Assembly: GCA_900768635.1 (NCBI GenBank)
Contig: CAAGDP010000138.1
Coordinates: 1-18,239 of the forward strand
DNA length: 18,239 nt
Origin: Enterobacterales bacterium
GTDB taxonomy: Bacteria > Pseudomonadota > Gammaproteobacteria > Enterobacterales > Succinivibrionaceae
Reading direction: 5' to 3'
How positions within the stretch are numbered: the stretch's first letter is position 1; every line of letters begins with the position of its first letter. Both the position numbers and the translations under genes were made by a program. Of this stretch, positions 1-6,836 are shown piece after piece. The notes beneath the pieces are model-generated. The model made no database searches, was not told the DNA's origin, and worked only from the letters and a program-made list of their open reading frames with translations.

Positions 1-79
1 GTTGCAGTATAAATTATAATGGGAATTTGTTTATGTTTGTTATAAATAAATGTGATATAAATCATATGATGATTTTGGA

Positions 80-181
80 CTAATTGGAGGTCATTTCCGG
101 ACAGACAATAAATTCCTTATACTGATCAGCCAGCACACCGCCGGCGGCATCCATTACAGCACCAATAATACCTAAACCCAT
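80..181 (-). pseudogene. N-terminal remnant of an SPFH-domain (YdjI/virion-core-like) gene
   Basis: A 33-codon reverse-strand reading frame with a good ribosome site (AGGGAG just upstream of the ATG at 181). Its product begins MGLGIIGAVMDAAGGVLADQ and continues with YKEFIVC. Proteins of the YdjI-like SPFH family typically start with a short hydrophobic glycine/alanine stretch, then G-x-L-A-D-Q-x-K-E and a cysteine, so the match is to the extreme N-terminus of that family, whose members exceed 300 residues. Here a TAG stop follows at codon 34, and the 79 bases beyond are AT-rich with further stops and no recognisable continuation. I read it as the 5' stub of a deleted or decayed gene. A genuine small membrane-associated peptide is the alternative. 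The family match is from memory of the N-terminal pattern. Confidence 0.5.
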
Positions 182-543
182 ATCATCTCCCTTGCTAGTT
201 TTTGGTCATTTTTACAGTTTCTGTCTGAATGCACCTGAAACGGATTAAATTCCAGGGATAGACAAAAGCTGAAGCAATCTTCAATTTTAAGCTAGATTAT
301 TTTAGCATAACTTTTTACTCAAAAAGCTAGAACGGATCAAGGTTTACACCCTTTCAGCCATAAATAAAACAAGTTCCCTGCCTCGTAAGTATTAACTGCT
401 TTTTCATCCTGAGGATGCATAATTACTGAACAGTTACGCCGGTATGCTGTGAGATCCCTTGCATAAGTAACTTTAAAGTCCTGTTTCTTGCTATTTAAGA
501 ATCTTTTCATGATAAAATTCAGTAAAGGAAGTGGAAATATACT
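182..543. other. Intergenic region ahead of the L,D-transpeptidase gene
   Basis: This stretch of 362 bases has no convincing gene on either strand. It holds the ribosome site of the SPFH remnant at its left end and the presumed promoter and leader of the L,D-transpeptidase at its right end. A perfect 5-bp hairpin (CATCC-TGA-GGATG, near 407-419) lies in it but has no T-run on either side, so it does not look like a terminator. Confidence 0.5.
488..516 (+). promoter_or_regulatory. Candidate sigma70 promoter of the L,D-transpeptidase gene
   Basis: TTGCTA (488-493) and GATAAA (511-516) are separated by 17 bases, and each matches 4 of 6 consensus positions. Transcription would start near 523, leaving about 20 bases of leader that include the AAAGGA ribosome site at 524-529. 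Only consensus matching supports it. Confidence 0.35.
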
Positions 544-2106
544 ATGAGACGATCAACTTTAAAATTAGGCGGATTGAGAAAATTATGGAGAGCAACCCTG
601 GCGGGAATGCTTCTTACCATCTCAATTCCGGCGGAAGCTCTTCTGTTGCCTCAGGACGAAGCAGTGAGAGAAATTACCGGACAAATGGCAGAGCTGGTTG
701 CAGCTGATGTCAGCCCGGCAGTAAAAAAACAGTTTAACCTTCTTATCGATTCACGGGGATCTGTTTCCTACCCCCGCAGGGTTATGGAAAGTTTTTTCCT
801 GCTGAAAGACTTCCGAAACTTCTTTTATTCATCATCCTGGGATGTTCAGCAGCGTCTTGCCTTAACCCGGTTCAAAGCTGATCCGGTTACTTCTGAAGAA
901 GAGTTTGCATATGATGAATTAATCTCCTCCGGAAATTTTCCTGAAGAAGTACTAAAACTTCGTCCGCCCGTTGCCAATTACCCGCTTTATCGCAGTCACA
1001 TAGCACAGTTGCTGTTGCAGAAGCAGGATCTTCCCCGTTACCGATTCACCGTATTACGTCCAGGAAGCCGTCGTTCCGAAGTACGAATTTTAAAAGAGGC
1101 ATTAATTAAGCTTCAATACCTTCCGGAGGATGATTCCCCGGATAATTTTTTTGACGAAACTCTTACAGAGGCGGTAAAGAAATTTCAGAAGGACAGTCAC
1201 ATCAAGGATGACGGTGTAGCAGGAAGAATTACTTACGATCATCTCTACAGCAGCGGTGAGGATAAAGCTGTAAGTCTGGCCCGTAATCTGTTACGTTTGT
1301 CTGTTCCCGAACTTCATTCCCGGGATCCTTTTATTCTGGTGAACCTCCCTCAGGCGCAGTTATTCGTTTATGAAGACGGAAAGGAAGTACTAACCTCTCT
1401 GGTTATAGCCGGGAGCGTCAGCCACAAAACCCCTCTTCTGAAAAGCAGAATTGATAATGTGGTTTTTAATCCGCCCTGGAATGTTCCCTCCTCCATAAAA
1501 CACAGTGAATATCTTCCTCATTTGGAGCAGGATCCTTTTTATCTGGCAAAACGGGGACTTCATCTGGTTGATCATAATAACCGTCAGGTTACTCCCCAGG
1601 AACTGGTGGAAAATTATTCTCTGGAAGAAGTATCGAATCTGCGGATTGTTCAAAAGCCAGGTGCTGCCAATGCATTGGGTCTGTACAAATTTGATTTTCC
1701 AAATCCTTTCTCCGTTTATCTCCACTCTACCTCCAATATGTCCAAGTTCCGTACCAGCTATCGTTATCTGAGCCACGGCTGTGTCCGGGTGGAAAAATCC
1801 CGGGAGCTGGCAGAGCATTTACTGCGTGAAACAAAATGGAATGAGGAGGAAATCGGTAAAATAATCAAAAACGGGAAAACCCGCCGGGTAAAATTGGATG
1901 ATGAGATGCCGGTATTTATTGCCTATATCACATCCTATGTAAATGCAGACGGGGAAGATGTATTTTTTATTGATCCCTACCGGTATGATTTCCATAAGAA
2001 ATTTTCCAGAGAGGAGTCTTTATCAATTGCCCGGGAAGCCTATAATGCATCTGAAATCACCCCAGATGAATCTGAACACTCCAAAGTGGATGATCTTCAG
2101 AAATAA
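544..2106 (+). CDS. ldtD: L,D-transpeptidase, YcbB/LdtD type
   Basis: A periplasmic enzyme that forms 3-3 (mDap-mDap) peptidoglycan cross-links using a catalytic cysteine. The 520-residue product starts with a basic stretch and a hydrophobic segment ending in A-E-A near residue 32, a typical signal peptide or anchor. A peptidoglycan-binding type 1 domain spans about residues 172-237. The YkuD catalytic domain covers about 260-470 and contains H394, then the S-H-G-C-V-R-V signature with H411 and the nucleophile C413. The insertion between H394 and the signature fits the YcbB subfamily rather than the short ErfK/YbiS enzymes. It is about 95 residues shorter than E. coli YcbB (615). The ATG at 544 is preceded by AAAGGA and puts the signal peptide at the N-terminus. 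The gene stands alone, convergent with aroC. Function is confident; the symbol follows the E. coli name. Confidence 0.93.
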   Translation: MRRSTLKLGGLRKLWRATLAGMLLTISIPAEALLLPQDEAVREITGQMAELVAADVSPAVKKQFNLLIDSRGSVSYPRRVMESFFLLKDFRNFFYSSSWDVQQRLALTRFKADPVTSEEEFAYDELISSGNFPEEVLKLRPPVANYPLYRSHIAQLLLQKQDLPRYRFTVLRPGSRRSEVRILKEALIKLQYLPEDDSPDNFFDETLTEAVKKFQKDSHIKDDGVAGRITYDHLYSSGEDKAVSLARNLLRLSVPELHSRDPFILVNLPQAQLFVYEDGKEVLTSLVIAGSVSHKTPLLKSRIDNVVFNPPWNVPSSIKHSEYLPHLEQDPFYLAKRGLHLVDHNNRQVTPQELVENYSLEEVSNLRIVQKPGAANALGLYKFDFPNPFSVYLHSTSNMSKFRTSYRYLSHGCVRVEKSRELAEHLLRETKWNEEEIGKIIKNGKTRRVKLDDEMPVFIAYITSYVNADGEDVFFIDPYRYDFHKKFSREESLSIAREAYNASEITPDESEHSKVDDLQK

Positions 2107-2137
2107 ATAACCGGTACAGCACAGAAATAAACCTGTT

Positions 2138-2195
2138 AAAAAAGTTCCGGCATCCTCTTTTCCATTGAAATGAAAAGGAAGATGCCGGAAAAATT
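2138..2195. terminator. Bidirectional intrinsic terminator between ldtD and aroC
   Basis: The arms TTCCGGCATC (2145-2154) and GATGCCGGAA (2181-2190) pair perfectly, and a nearly complementary T/A-rich inner part extends the stem toward an ATT-type loop. An A-run (2138-2143) precedes the stem and an A/T stretch follows it, so each strand has U-rich sequence after the hairpin. It sits exactly between two convergent genes. Confidence 0.85.
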
Positions 2196-2213
2196 CAAGT
2201 GCCAGCTCTTAAG

Positions 2214-3305
2214 TTACTGATGGGTAAAAATATTATTCCGGGGTACTCTGGCATTCTGAGCCCGATCCCGCATAAGATGATCCATAAGAACCAGAGCCAG
2301 CATAGCCTCGGCAATAGGCACAGCCCTTATTCCCACACAGGGATCATGACGGCCTCTGGTTACTATTTCCGTACTGTTACCGGATTTATCCACTGTTTCT
2401 CCAGGGATAAGAATACTGGAGGTAGGCTTAAGCGCTATGCGGGCTACTATATCGCAACCGTTGCTGATCCCTCCTAAAATACCACCGGCCCGGTTGGAGG
2501 CAAAGCCATCTGCATGGATCAAATCCCGATGCTCTGATCCTTTCTGCTGTACAACTTTAAAGCCATCCCCTATTTCCACACCTTTAACCGCATTAATTCC
2601 CATAAGCGCATAGGCAATATCAGCATCCAGACGATCAAATACCGGCTCGCCAAGACCAACCGGAACTCCCGATGCCACCACTGTTACTGCTGCGCCAATG
2701 GAATCCCCGGTTTTCTTAAGGTTACGTAAATATTCCTCCACATCAGAGGTTTTATCCGGATCGGCAAAAAAGAAAGGATTATCATATACCTGATCCAGTA
2801 CCATCTGATTTGCAGTTATCGGCCCTATCTGGGTTAATGCCCCCTTAACCGTAAGGCCGCAAATCTCTTTAAGGCATTTTTTGGCAACAGCTCCGGCTGC
2901 CACCCGCATGGCTGTTTCCCGGGCTGAAGAACGTCCTCCGCCCCGGTAGTCCCGGATCCCGTATTTCTGAAGATAGGTATAATCCGCATGTCCCGGACGG
3001 AACTTATCCATAATATCCGAATAATCCTGGGAGCGCTGATTTTCATTTAAAATCAGCAATCCAATGGGAGTTCCAGTAGTTTTACCTTCAAAAACACCGG
3101 AAATAATGGATACTTCATCAGCTTCTTTCCGGGGAGTTGTGAACTGATTTCGACCTGGTTTCCGGAGATCCAGATCCTGCTGAATATCCTTTTCGGATAA
3201 TTCAATTCCCGGAGGACAGCCGTCCACAATGGCCATTAATCCCCTGCCGTGGCTTTCACCACAGGTGGTAACCGTAAATAGTTGTCCAAATGTATTACCT
3301 GCCAT
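2214..3305 (-). CDS. aroC: Chorismate synthase
   Basis: Catalyses the last shikimate step, the anti-1,4 elimination of phosphate from 5-enolpyruvylshikimate-3-phosphate to give chorismate, in the cytoplasm with reduced FMN. The 363-residue product is essentially the size of E. coli AroC (361). It opens with AGNTFGQLF and G-E-S-H-G (16-20), has the R-P-G-H-A-D signature near 103-108 and the flavin/substrate loop R-G-G-G-R-S-S-A-R-E-T at 121-131; the G-R-H-D-P-C segment is present near the C-terminus. The ATG at 3305 follows an AAGGAT ribosome site that overlaps the stop of prmB, 13 bases upstream, so the two genes are very likely co-transcribed. The prmB-aroC order is common in gammaproteobacteria. 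No anomalies. Confidence 0.97.
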   Translation of the reverse strand: MAGNTFGQLFTVTTCGESHGRGLMAIVDGCPPGIELSEKDIQQDLDLRKPGRNQFTTPRKEADEVSIISGVFEGKTTGTPIGLLILNENQRSQDYSDIMDKFRPGHADYTYLQKYGIRDYRGGGRSSARETAMRVAAGAVAKKCLKEICGLTVKGALTQIGPITANQMVLDQVYDNPFFFADPDKTSDVEEYLRNLKKTGDSIGAAVTVVASGVPVGLGEPVFDRLDADIAYALMGINAVKGVEIGDGFKVVQQKGSEHRDLIHADGFASNRAGGILGGISNGCDIVARIALKPTSSILIPGETVDKSGNSTEIVTRGRHDPCVGIRAVPIAEAMLALVLMDHLMRDRAQNARVPRNNIFTHQ

Positions 3306-3318
3306 GGTATTAAGATCC

Positions 3319-4263
3319 TTAAAACTTGTATGTCAATAATTCTTCACGGGAAACAGCAAAAACTCCGGTTCCGCCGTTTTTCAGTTCAATCCAGTGGAAC
3401 GGAGCATCCGGATATTCCTCAATAAGCTGATCTCTGGTATTCCCCACTTCGCAAATAAGCCAGCACCCTTCCTTAAGATATCTGGCTGATTCCCGCAAAA
3501 TGATTCTGGTGGCATCCAGTCCGTCCTCACCTGAAATCAAGGCATTTTCCGGCTCCTGGGAAAATTCATCCGGCAAATCCATAAATTCCTCCTGACCTAC
3601 ATAAGGAGGATTGGAAACAATAATATCGTATTTAATTTCCGGATTAAGTTCAGAAAACAGATCGGACTTTATCGGACAAACCTGCTCCTGCTGATTATGC
3701 AATGCTATATTGTACTCGCAAACTTCCAGTGCTTCTGCTGAAATATCCACCGCATCCATGGCAATATGGAGATCTATGGCCATGGAAATAGCTATACAGC
3801 CTGATCCGGTACACATATCCAGACCAATGGCTGCATTCTCAGGAAGGTAGCCCTTAAACCCGTTTTTAATTAATTCAGCAATCGGTGAACGGGGGATTAA
3901 TACCCGTTCATCCACATAAAAGGTCTTCCGGTCGAAGTAAGCCACATTGGTAATGTAGGCTGCAGGAATCCGATCTGCAATCCGCATGGTAAGGATCTGG
4001 GCAGCCTGCAATCTTTCCCGCTGGGTAAGACGGGACTGCTGAAAATCAAGAACATCATTATAAGTCAATCCGGTGGCGAAACTCAGCAGCTGCACTGCCT
4101 CCTCATAGGCATCACTTGCTCCCTGTCCGCAAAATGCCCCAGACTTTTCAATGGCAGTTATAAAATAGCGTAATACATCACCAATAGTGAAAAGTTCATT
4201 TTCCAGTTCCTGTGAAAAATCTTCCTCGGAAATGAAATTATAGTTTGATAAAACATTATCCAT
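3319..4263 (-). CDS. prmB: 50S ribosomal protein L3 glutamine methyltransferase PrmB
   Basis: A SAM-dependent N5-glutamine methyltransferase, expected to modify ribosomal protein L3. Counting from the ATG at 4263 the protein has 314 residues (E. coli 310). A helical N-terminal domain (about 1-100) is followed by V-L-I-P-R-S-P-I (121-128), which separates PrmB from PrmC, then the SAM-binding loop L-D-M-C-T-G-S-G-C (148-156) and the catalytic N-P-P-Y motif (218-221). A GTG at 4272 would add three residues. I prefer the ATG at 4263 because the AGGTGAG ribosome site overlaps the GTG region but is correctly spaced (4-8 bases) for the ATG. Its stop is 13 bases from aroC. Three sigma70-like sites lie upstream. 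Confidence 0.95.
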   Translation of the reverse strand: MDNVLSNYNFISEEDFSQELENELFTIGDVLRYFITAIEKSGAFCGQGASDAYEEAVQLLSFATGLTYNDVLDFQQSRLTQRERLQAAQILTMRIADRIPAAYITNVAYFDRKTFYVDERVLIPRSPIAELIKNGFKGYLPENAAIGLDMCTGSGCIAISMAIDLHIAMDAVDISAEALEVCEYNIALHNQQEQVCPIKSDLFSELNPEIKYDIIVSNPPYVGQEEFMDLPDEFSQEPENALISGEDGLDATRIILRESARYLKEGCWLICEVGNTRDQLIEEYPDAPFHWIELKNGGTGVFAVSREELLTYKF

Positions 4264-4293
4264 GTGACTCACCTGTATTCAGAAGTTTTCTGC

Positions 4294-4323
4294 CTTATAA
4301 TTGTTTTTATGTTTAACTGCTAA
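4294..4323 (-). promoter_or_regulatory. Candidate proximal promoter of prmB-aroC
   Basis: On the reverse strand TTAGCA (4318-4323) and TATAAG (4294-4299) are 18 bases apart; the -10 matches 5 of 6. The start would fall near 4287, giving a leader of about 24 bases to the prmB ATG. Confidence 0.4.
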
Positions 4324-4388
4324 CCTGCAGATAAAAATTCTTTTCCCGGGAAGGCGGATTGCGGGAGATCTTGCTAAATAAGGCTTAA

Positions 4389-4416
4389 ATTATCACACCC
4401 CTTAATAAGAGGTCAA
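4389..4416 (-). promoter_or_regulatory. Candidate middle promoter of prmB-aroC
   Basis: On the reverse strand TTGACC (4411-4416, 5 of 6) and GATAAT (4389-4394, 5 of 6) are 16 bases apart. By hexamer match it is the best of the three sites upstream of prmB, and it would give a leader of roughly 120 bases. Confidence 0.45.
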
Positions 4417-4420
4417 CGTC

Positions 4421-4448
4421 ATATTAGCTAAAGTAGCCGCCCTGTCAA
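4421..4448 (-). promoter_or_regulatory. Candidate distal promoter of prmB-aroC
   Basis: On the reverse strand a perfect TTGACA (4443-4448) is 16 bases from TAATAT (4421-4426, 4 of 6). It lies just upstream of, and nearly abuts, the middle site, so only one of the two may be used. Confidence 0.35.
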
Positions 4449-4665
4449 ATATTTTTCCGGACAATTTTACTGGGATTATTCAGGGTGGAGAAAGAAAAGA
4501 CAAGATTATAAAAATAGGACTGTCTTCAGGCGTAAATTTTACAGAACAGAAGGATTAACCGGGAGCTGGAGAATGATTGAACGGGCATTAAAGACAAACA
4601 GAAGACACGCTGACTCCGGGATCAGTAAAAATATATAGCCGGTAGCCGGTAAAAAACGGGATCTG

Positions 4666-4860
4666 TCAGGATAAATGAGTGATACAGTTGTTTATTTCAC
4701 TAACAGTTACCGTATGAATATTATCAGCTTTGTTTGGCATAACAACCTTGCCGTATTCAAAGGTATATCCGCCCCGACCCTTAATGTAAATTCTGCCTTT
4801 GAAGAAAAACTTCACATATTTGGCAATCAGCCGTGGAGAGTACTGTTTGAAAATGCGCAT
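4666..4860 (-). CDS. ytfK: YtfK, DUF1107 family (SpoT-linked stringent-response protein)
   Basis: A 64-residue protein matching E. coli YtfK (68) along its whole length as I recall it: both open M-[KR]-I-F-x-x-Y-[NS]-P and continue with A-K-Y-V-K, then F-[RK]-G-R-[LI]-Y-I-K (19-26 here), a F-E/D-x-G-K-[IV]-x-x-P segment (34-42) and V-x-S-E-[IV]-N near 52-57. In E. coli YtfK binds SpoT and favours (p)ppGpp accumulation in phosphate or fatty-acid starvation; that role is transferred by homology. The ATG at 4860 has a strong GAGGAG ribosome site. It lies 111 bases downstream of sixA on the same strand, with a possible promoter of its own in the gap. An overlapping 83-codon forward frame is its shadow. 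Confidence 0.88.
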   Translation of the reverse strand: MRIFKQYSPRLIAKYVKFFFKGRIYIKGRGGYTFEYGKVVMPNKADNIHTVTVSEINNCITHLS

Positions 4861-4928
4861 ACTCGCTCCTCTGTTCTGAAAATTTTACGGAAAGATTCCA
4901 TATCAGAATATTACAACCTTCCATAGTA

Positions 4929-4937
4929 TTTATAGCA
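4929..4937 (-). promoter_or_regulatory. Candidate extended -10 element for ytfK
   Basis: On the reverse strand TGC-TATAAA lies in the sixA-ytfK gap, about 70 bases from the ytfK start. It fits the TGn extended -10 pattern but has no recognisable -35. Co-transcription from the sixA promoter is equally possible. Confidence 0.3.
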
Positions 4938-4971
4938 GTTCAGATAAAATTCGCTAGAAATCGGTACATTT

Positions 4972-5424
4972 TCAGCTCAATTTTGTCGACCAGGTCACTT
5001 TATAAACAGATGCACCCGGTTCTTTTTTCAGAATACAGCAATATCCGGGGTAAAAAGCTGGAACATGAGCTGATCCAGTAAGGGATTCCACTAATATTTC
5101 CACTAAAGGAAGATGACTTACTGCCAATATGGAAGGTCCTGCCTCCTCCTCCATTACCTGAAGATAATCAGCTACCAGATCATTTCCCTGAGGAAGTAAA
5201 TCCTCCACTATCTGGATCCGGTGCACCGGCACCTGATTGGAGAGGATCTCCAATGTTTCCTGGGCACGGATGAGAGGACTGCATAATGCGCAGTTAAAGG
5301 AAATACCCATCTTTTCTAAAATAAGAGCCTGGCTGTTTACAAAAATCCGTCCGGAGGGGGTTAATACCCGCTGGGAGGATTTGCCGGTATAGGCAGCTTC
5401 ACCATGGCGCATGATTACAATCAT
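4972..5424 (-). CDS. sixA: Phosphohistidine phosphatase SixA
   Basis: A cytoplasmic histidine phosphatase of the phosphoglycerate-mutase-like superfamily; in E. coli SixA acts on phosphohistidines of phosphorelay or PTS proteins (ArcB HPt, NPr). The 150-residue protein (E. coli 161) has the catalytic R-H-G at 6-8 (nucleophile H7), the S-P-L-I-R-A-Q-E-T segment with R53 at 49-57, and the second histidine H104 in V-S-H-L-P-L, all in the positions expected for short SixA-type proteins with no extra domain. The ATG at 5424 has a GAAGG ribosome site. A strong TTGACA promoter sits 23-50 bases upstream. It is divergent from the Bat operon and followed by ytfK. The partner protein is not in the window. 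Confidence 0.93.
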   Translation of the reverse strand: MIVIMRHGEAAYTGKSSQRVLTPSGRIFVNSQALILEKMGISFNCALCSPLIRAQETLEILSNQVPVHRIQIVEDLLPQGNDLVADYLQVMEEEAGPSILAVSHLPLVEILVESLTGSAHVPAFYPGYCCILKKEPGASVYKVTWSTKLS

Positions 5425-5446
5425 AAATCAACCTTCGTCAGTCACT

Positions 5447-5474
5447 GTAATAATTCTTGTTCTGTCACTGTCAA
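5447..5474 (-). promoter_or_regulatory. Promoter of sixA
   Basis: On the reverse strand a perfect TTGACA (5469-5474) is 16 bases from TATTAC (5447-5452, 4 of 6). Transcription would start near 5440, about 16 bases before the ATG, just leaving room for the GAAGG ribosome site. Confidence 0.5.
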
Positions 5475-5805
5475 TTTAGCATCTTTTACCGGATTTTCAA
5501 TAAGGGTTCATCTTGATTAATGTGCGTCTGCCTCCAGGTAGACATCCAAAACGGCTACCTACAGACTTATCCCAGGCTGTTGTGGAAATAATTCAGCTGA
5601 TAAAGGAGATTGGACCGGAGAAATCAAGTAAATACCGGGTCAGGGCCGGAAATAAGATCAGGCATCAAAACATCTCAGCTGTTATAGAGAAATTTTCCGG
5701 AAACCTGCTGAACTCTTATCCGGCTTAACTTTATGCTGTTTTTAAGGCATTATTATTTCAGGTTGAGAACAGGCCGGATTAGTAACATCATAAATCACAA
5801 AACAT

Positions 5806-5843
5806 AAAAAAAATAAAAAATCCCGCTTAAAAATGCTTATAAT
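5806..5843 (+). promoter_or_regulatory. Promoter region of the moxR-Bat operon with A-tract
   Basis: A perfect TATAAT (5838-5843) lies 30 bases before the moxR ATG. No good -35 hexamer is visible at 16-18 bases. Instead an almost uninterrupted A-tract (5806-5820) covers the -35 and upstream positions, which may act as an UP-like element or as bent DNA. The leader ends in a GAAGAGAGA ribosome site. Confidence 0.5.
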
Positions 5844-5873
5844 AGTGCCAAAGTTTACTGAAGAGAGACAAAA

Positions 5874-6836
5874 ATGTTTAAAGATAAGGTACTTGCTGTT
5901 CGTGAATACCTCAGTTCCCGTATTTTAGGGCAGCTGGATTTAATCGACGGCCTTATGTTGGCTTTGTTATCTGATGGTCATATTCTGGTGGAAGGTCCTC
6001 CGGGTATAGCTAAAACCAGAGCTATCAAAGAGCTGGCAAAATGCATTGAAGGCAAGTTTCATCGGATTCAATTTACCCCGGATCTTCTTCCTGCCGACGT
6101 AACAGGTACTGATGTTTACCGTCCTCAGGATGGCTCTTTCGTTTTTCAACCTGGTCCGCTTTTCCATCATCTTATTCTTGCTGATGAAATCAACCGGGCT
6201 CCTGCCAAGGTGCAAAGCGCCCTTCTGGAGGCTATGGCTGAAAAACAAATCACCATCGGTCGCAAAACCTATACCCTGCCTGATTTGTTTCTGGTTATGG
6301 CCACCCAGAATCCTCTGGAGCAGGAAGGTACCTATCCCCTTCCAGAAGCTCAGCTGGATCGCTTTATGCTCCATATTAAAATCGACTATCCTAATGCCCA
6401 GGATGAACTCAGCATTTTAAAGCTGAATCATTTTGAAGTTACTAATGGCAAAACGGAAAGTTCTGATTATCCGGTAATGTCTCAGGAGGAGCTGTTTAAA
6501 GCCCGTGCTGACGTACTGTCGGTAAAAGTGTCAGAAGATCTGCAGAAATATATAGTAAGCATTGTTAATGCGACCCGTAATCCGGTGGCGGTGGATGGAA
6601 ATCTGGCCCGGTGGATCTCCTGTGGCGTCAGCCCTCGTGCCACTATCGCATTATGTCGCTGTGCATGTGCCAGAGCCTGGCTCAGCAACCGGGATTATGT
6701 GGTACCGAATGATATCCAGATTTGTGCATATCCGGTACTTCGTCACCGGATCATGCTCAGCATGGAGGCGGAAGCTGACGGCATTAAGGCTGATGATATT
6801 ATTGAAAAAATCCTCAGTCTGGTGATTGTGTCATGA
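5874..6836 (+). CDS. MoxR-family AAA+ ATPase
   Basis: An ATPase of the MoxR class, which acts as a chaperone for assembling or activating VWA-domain partners encoded next to it. The 320-residue product has Walker A G-P-P-G-I-A-K-T (41-48), Walker B L-I-L-A-D-E (100-105) followed by I-N-R-A-P, sensor 1 around A-T-Q-N-P, and the E-A-Q-L-D-R-F motif with its arginine-finger region, then a C-terminal helical lid. The length is normal for the family. First gene of the six-gene Bat operon: its TGA overlaps the start of the DUF58 gene (ATGA), implying translational coupling. The partners are presumably the VWA proteins downstream. ATPase identity is certain; the exact MoxR subfamily (commonly APE2220- or RavA-like labels) I cannot settle by eye. 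Confidence 0.95.
   Translation: MFKDKVLAVREYLSSRILGQLDLIDGLMLALLSDGHILVEGPPGIAKTRAIKELAKCIEGKFHRIQFTPDLLPADVTGTDVYRPQDGSFVFQPGPLFHHLILADEINRAPAKVQSALLEAMAEKQITIGRKTYTLPDLFLVMATQNPLEQEGTYPLPEAQLDRFMLHIKIDYPNAQDELSILKLNHFEVTNGKTESSDYPVMSQEELFKARADVLSVKVSEDLQKYIVSIVNATRNPVAVDGNLARWISCGVSPRATIALCRCACARAWLSNRDYVVPNDIQICAYPVLRHRIMLSMEAEADGIKADDIIEKILSLVIVS

Larger units (their letters stand above)
4264..4665. other. Intergenic region between ytfK and prmB
   Basis: About 400 bases without a gene. The right part, just past the ytfK stop, has a short direct repeat (GCCGGTAGCCGGT, 4638-4650) that could make only a weak hairpin, so I see no firm ytfK terminator. The left part carries three sigma70-like sites reading toward prmB and a 10-bp palindrome TTCCCGGGAA at 4343-4352. 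Nothing reads convincingly as coding on either strand. Confidence 0.5.
5425..5873. other. Divergent intergenic region between sixA and the moxR operon
   Basis: 449 bases holding the sixA promoter on the left and the moxR promoter region on the right. A 71-codon forward frame (TTG start at 5513, stop at 5728, preceded by AAGGG) lies between them. Its product is basic, matches nothing I know, and uses AGA, AGG and ATA codons more than the neighbours do, so I do not call it as a gene. Confidence 0.5.

Noticed and set aside
407..419. CATCC-TGA-GGATG hairpin upstream of the L,D-transpeptidase gene
   Set aside because: Short stem without a T-run on either side; no role can be supported.
1390..1818. 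142-codon reverse frame inside the L,D-transpeptidase gene
   Set aside because: Shadow of a gene with clear catalytic motifs; no ribosome site or similarity of its own.
4343..4352. TTCCCGGGAA palindrome in the prmB leader
   Set aside because: A perfect 10-base palindrome but too short to form a stable hairpin with a loop; may be chance.
4638..4650. GCCGGTAGCCGGT as a ytfK terminator
   Set aside because: At most a 4-bp stem with a 3-base loop and no proper T-run on the reverse strand.
4675..4926. 83-codon forward frame between prmB and sixA
   Set aside because: It overlaps ytfK on the opposite strand; the reverse frame has a recognisable family match and a strong ribosome site, this one has neither.
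5513..5728. 71-codon forward frame with TTG start between sixA and moxR
   Set aside because: No recognisable family, codon use unlike the neighbours, and it overlies the divergent promoter region. A gene cannot be excluded.
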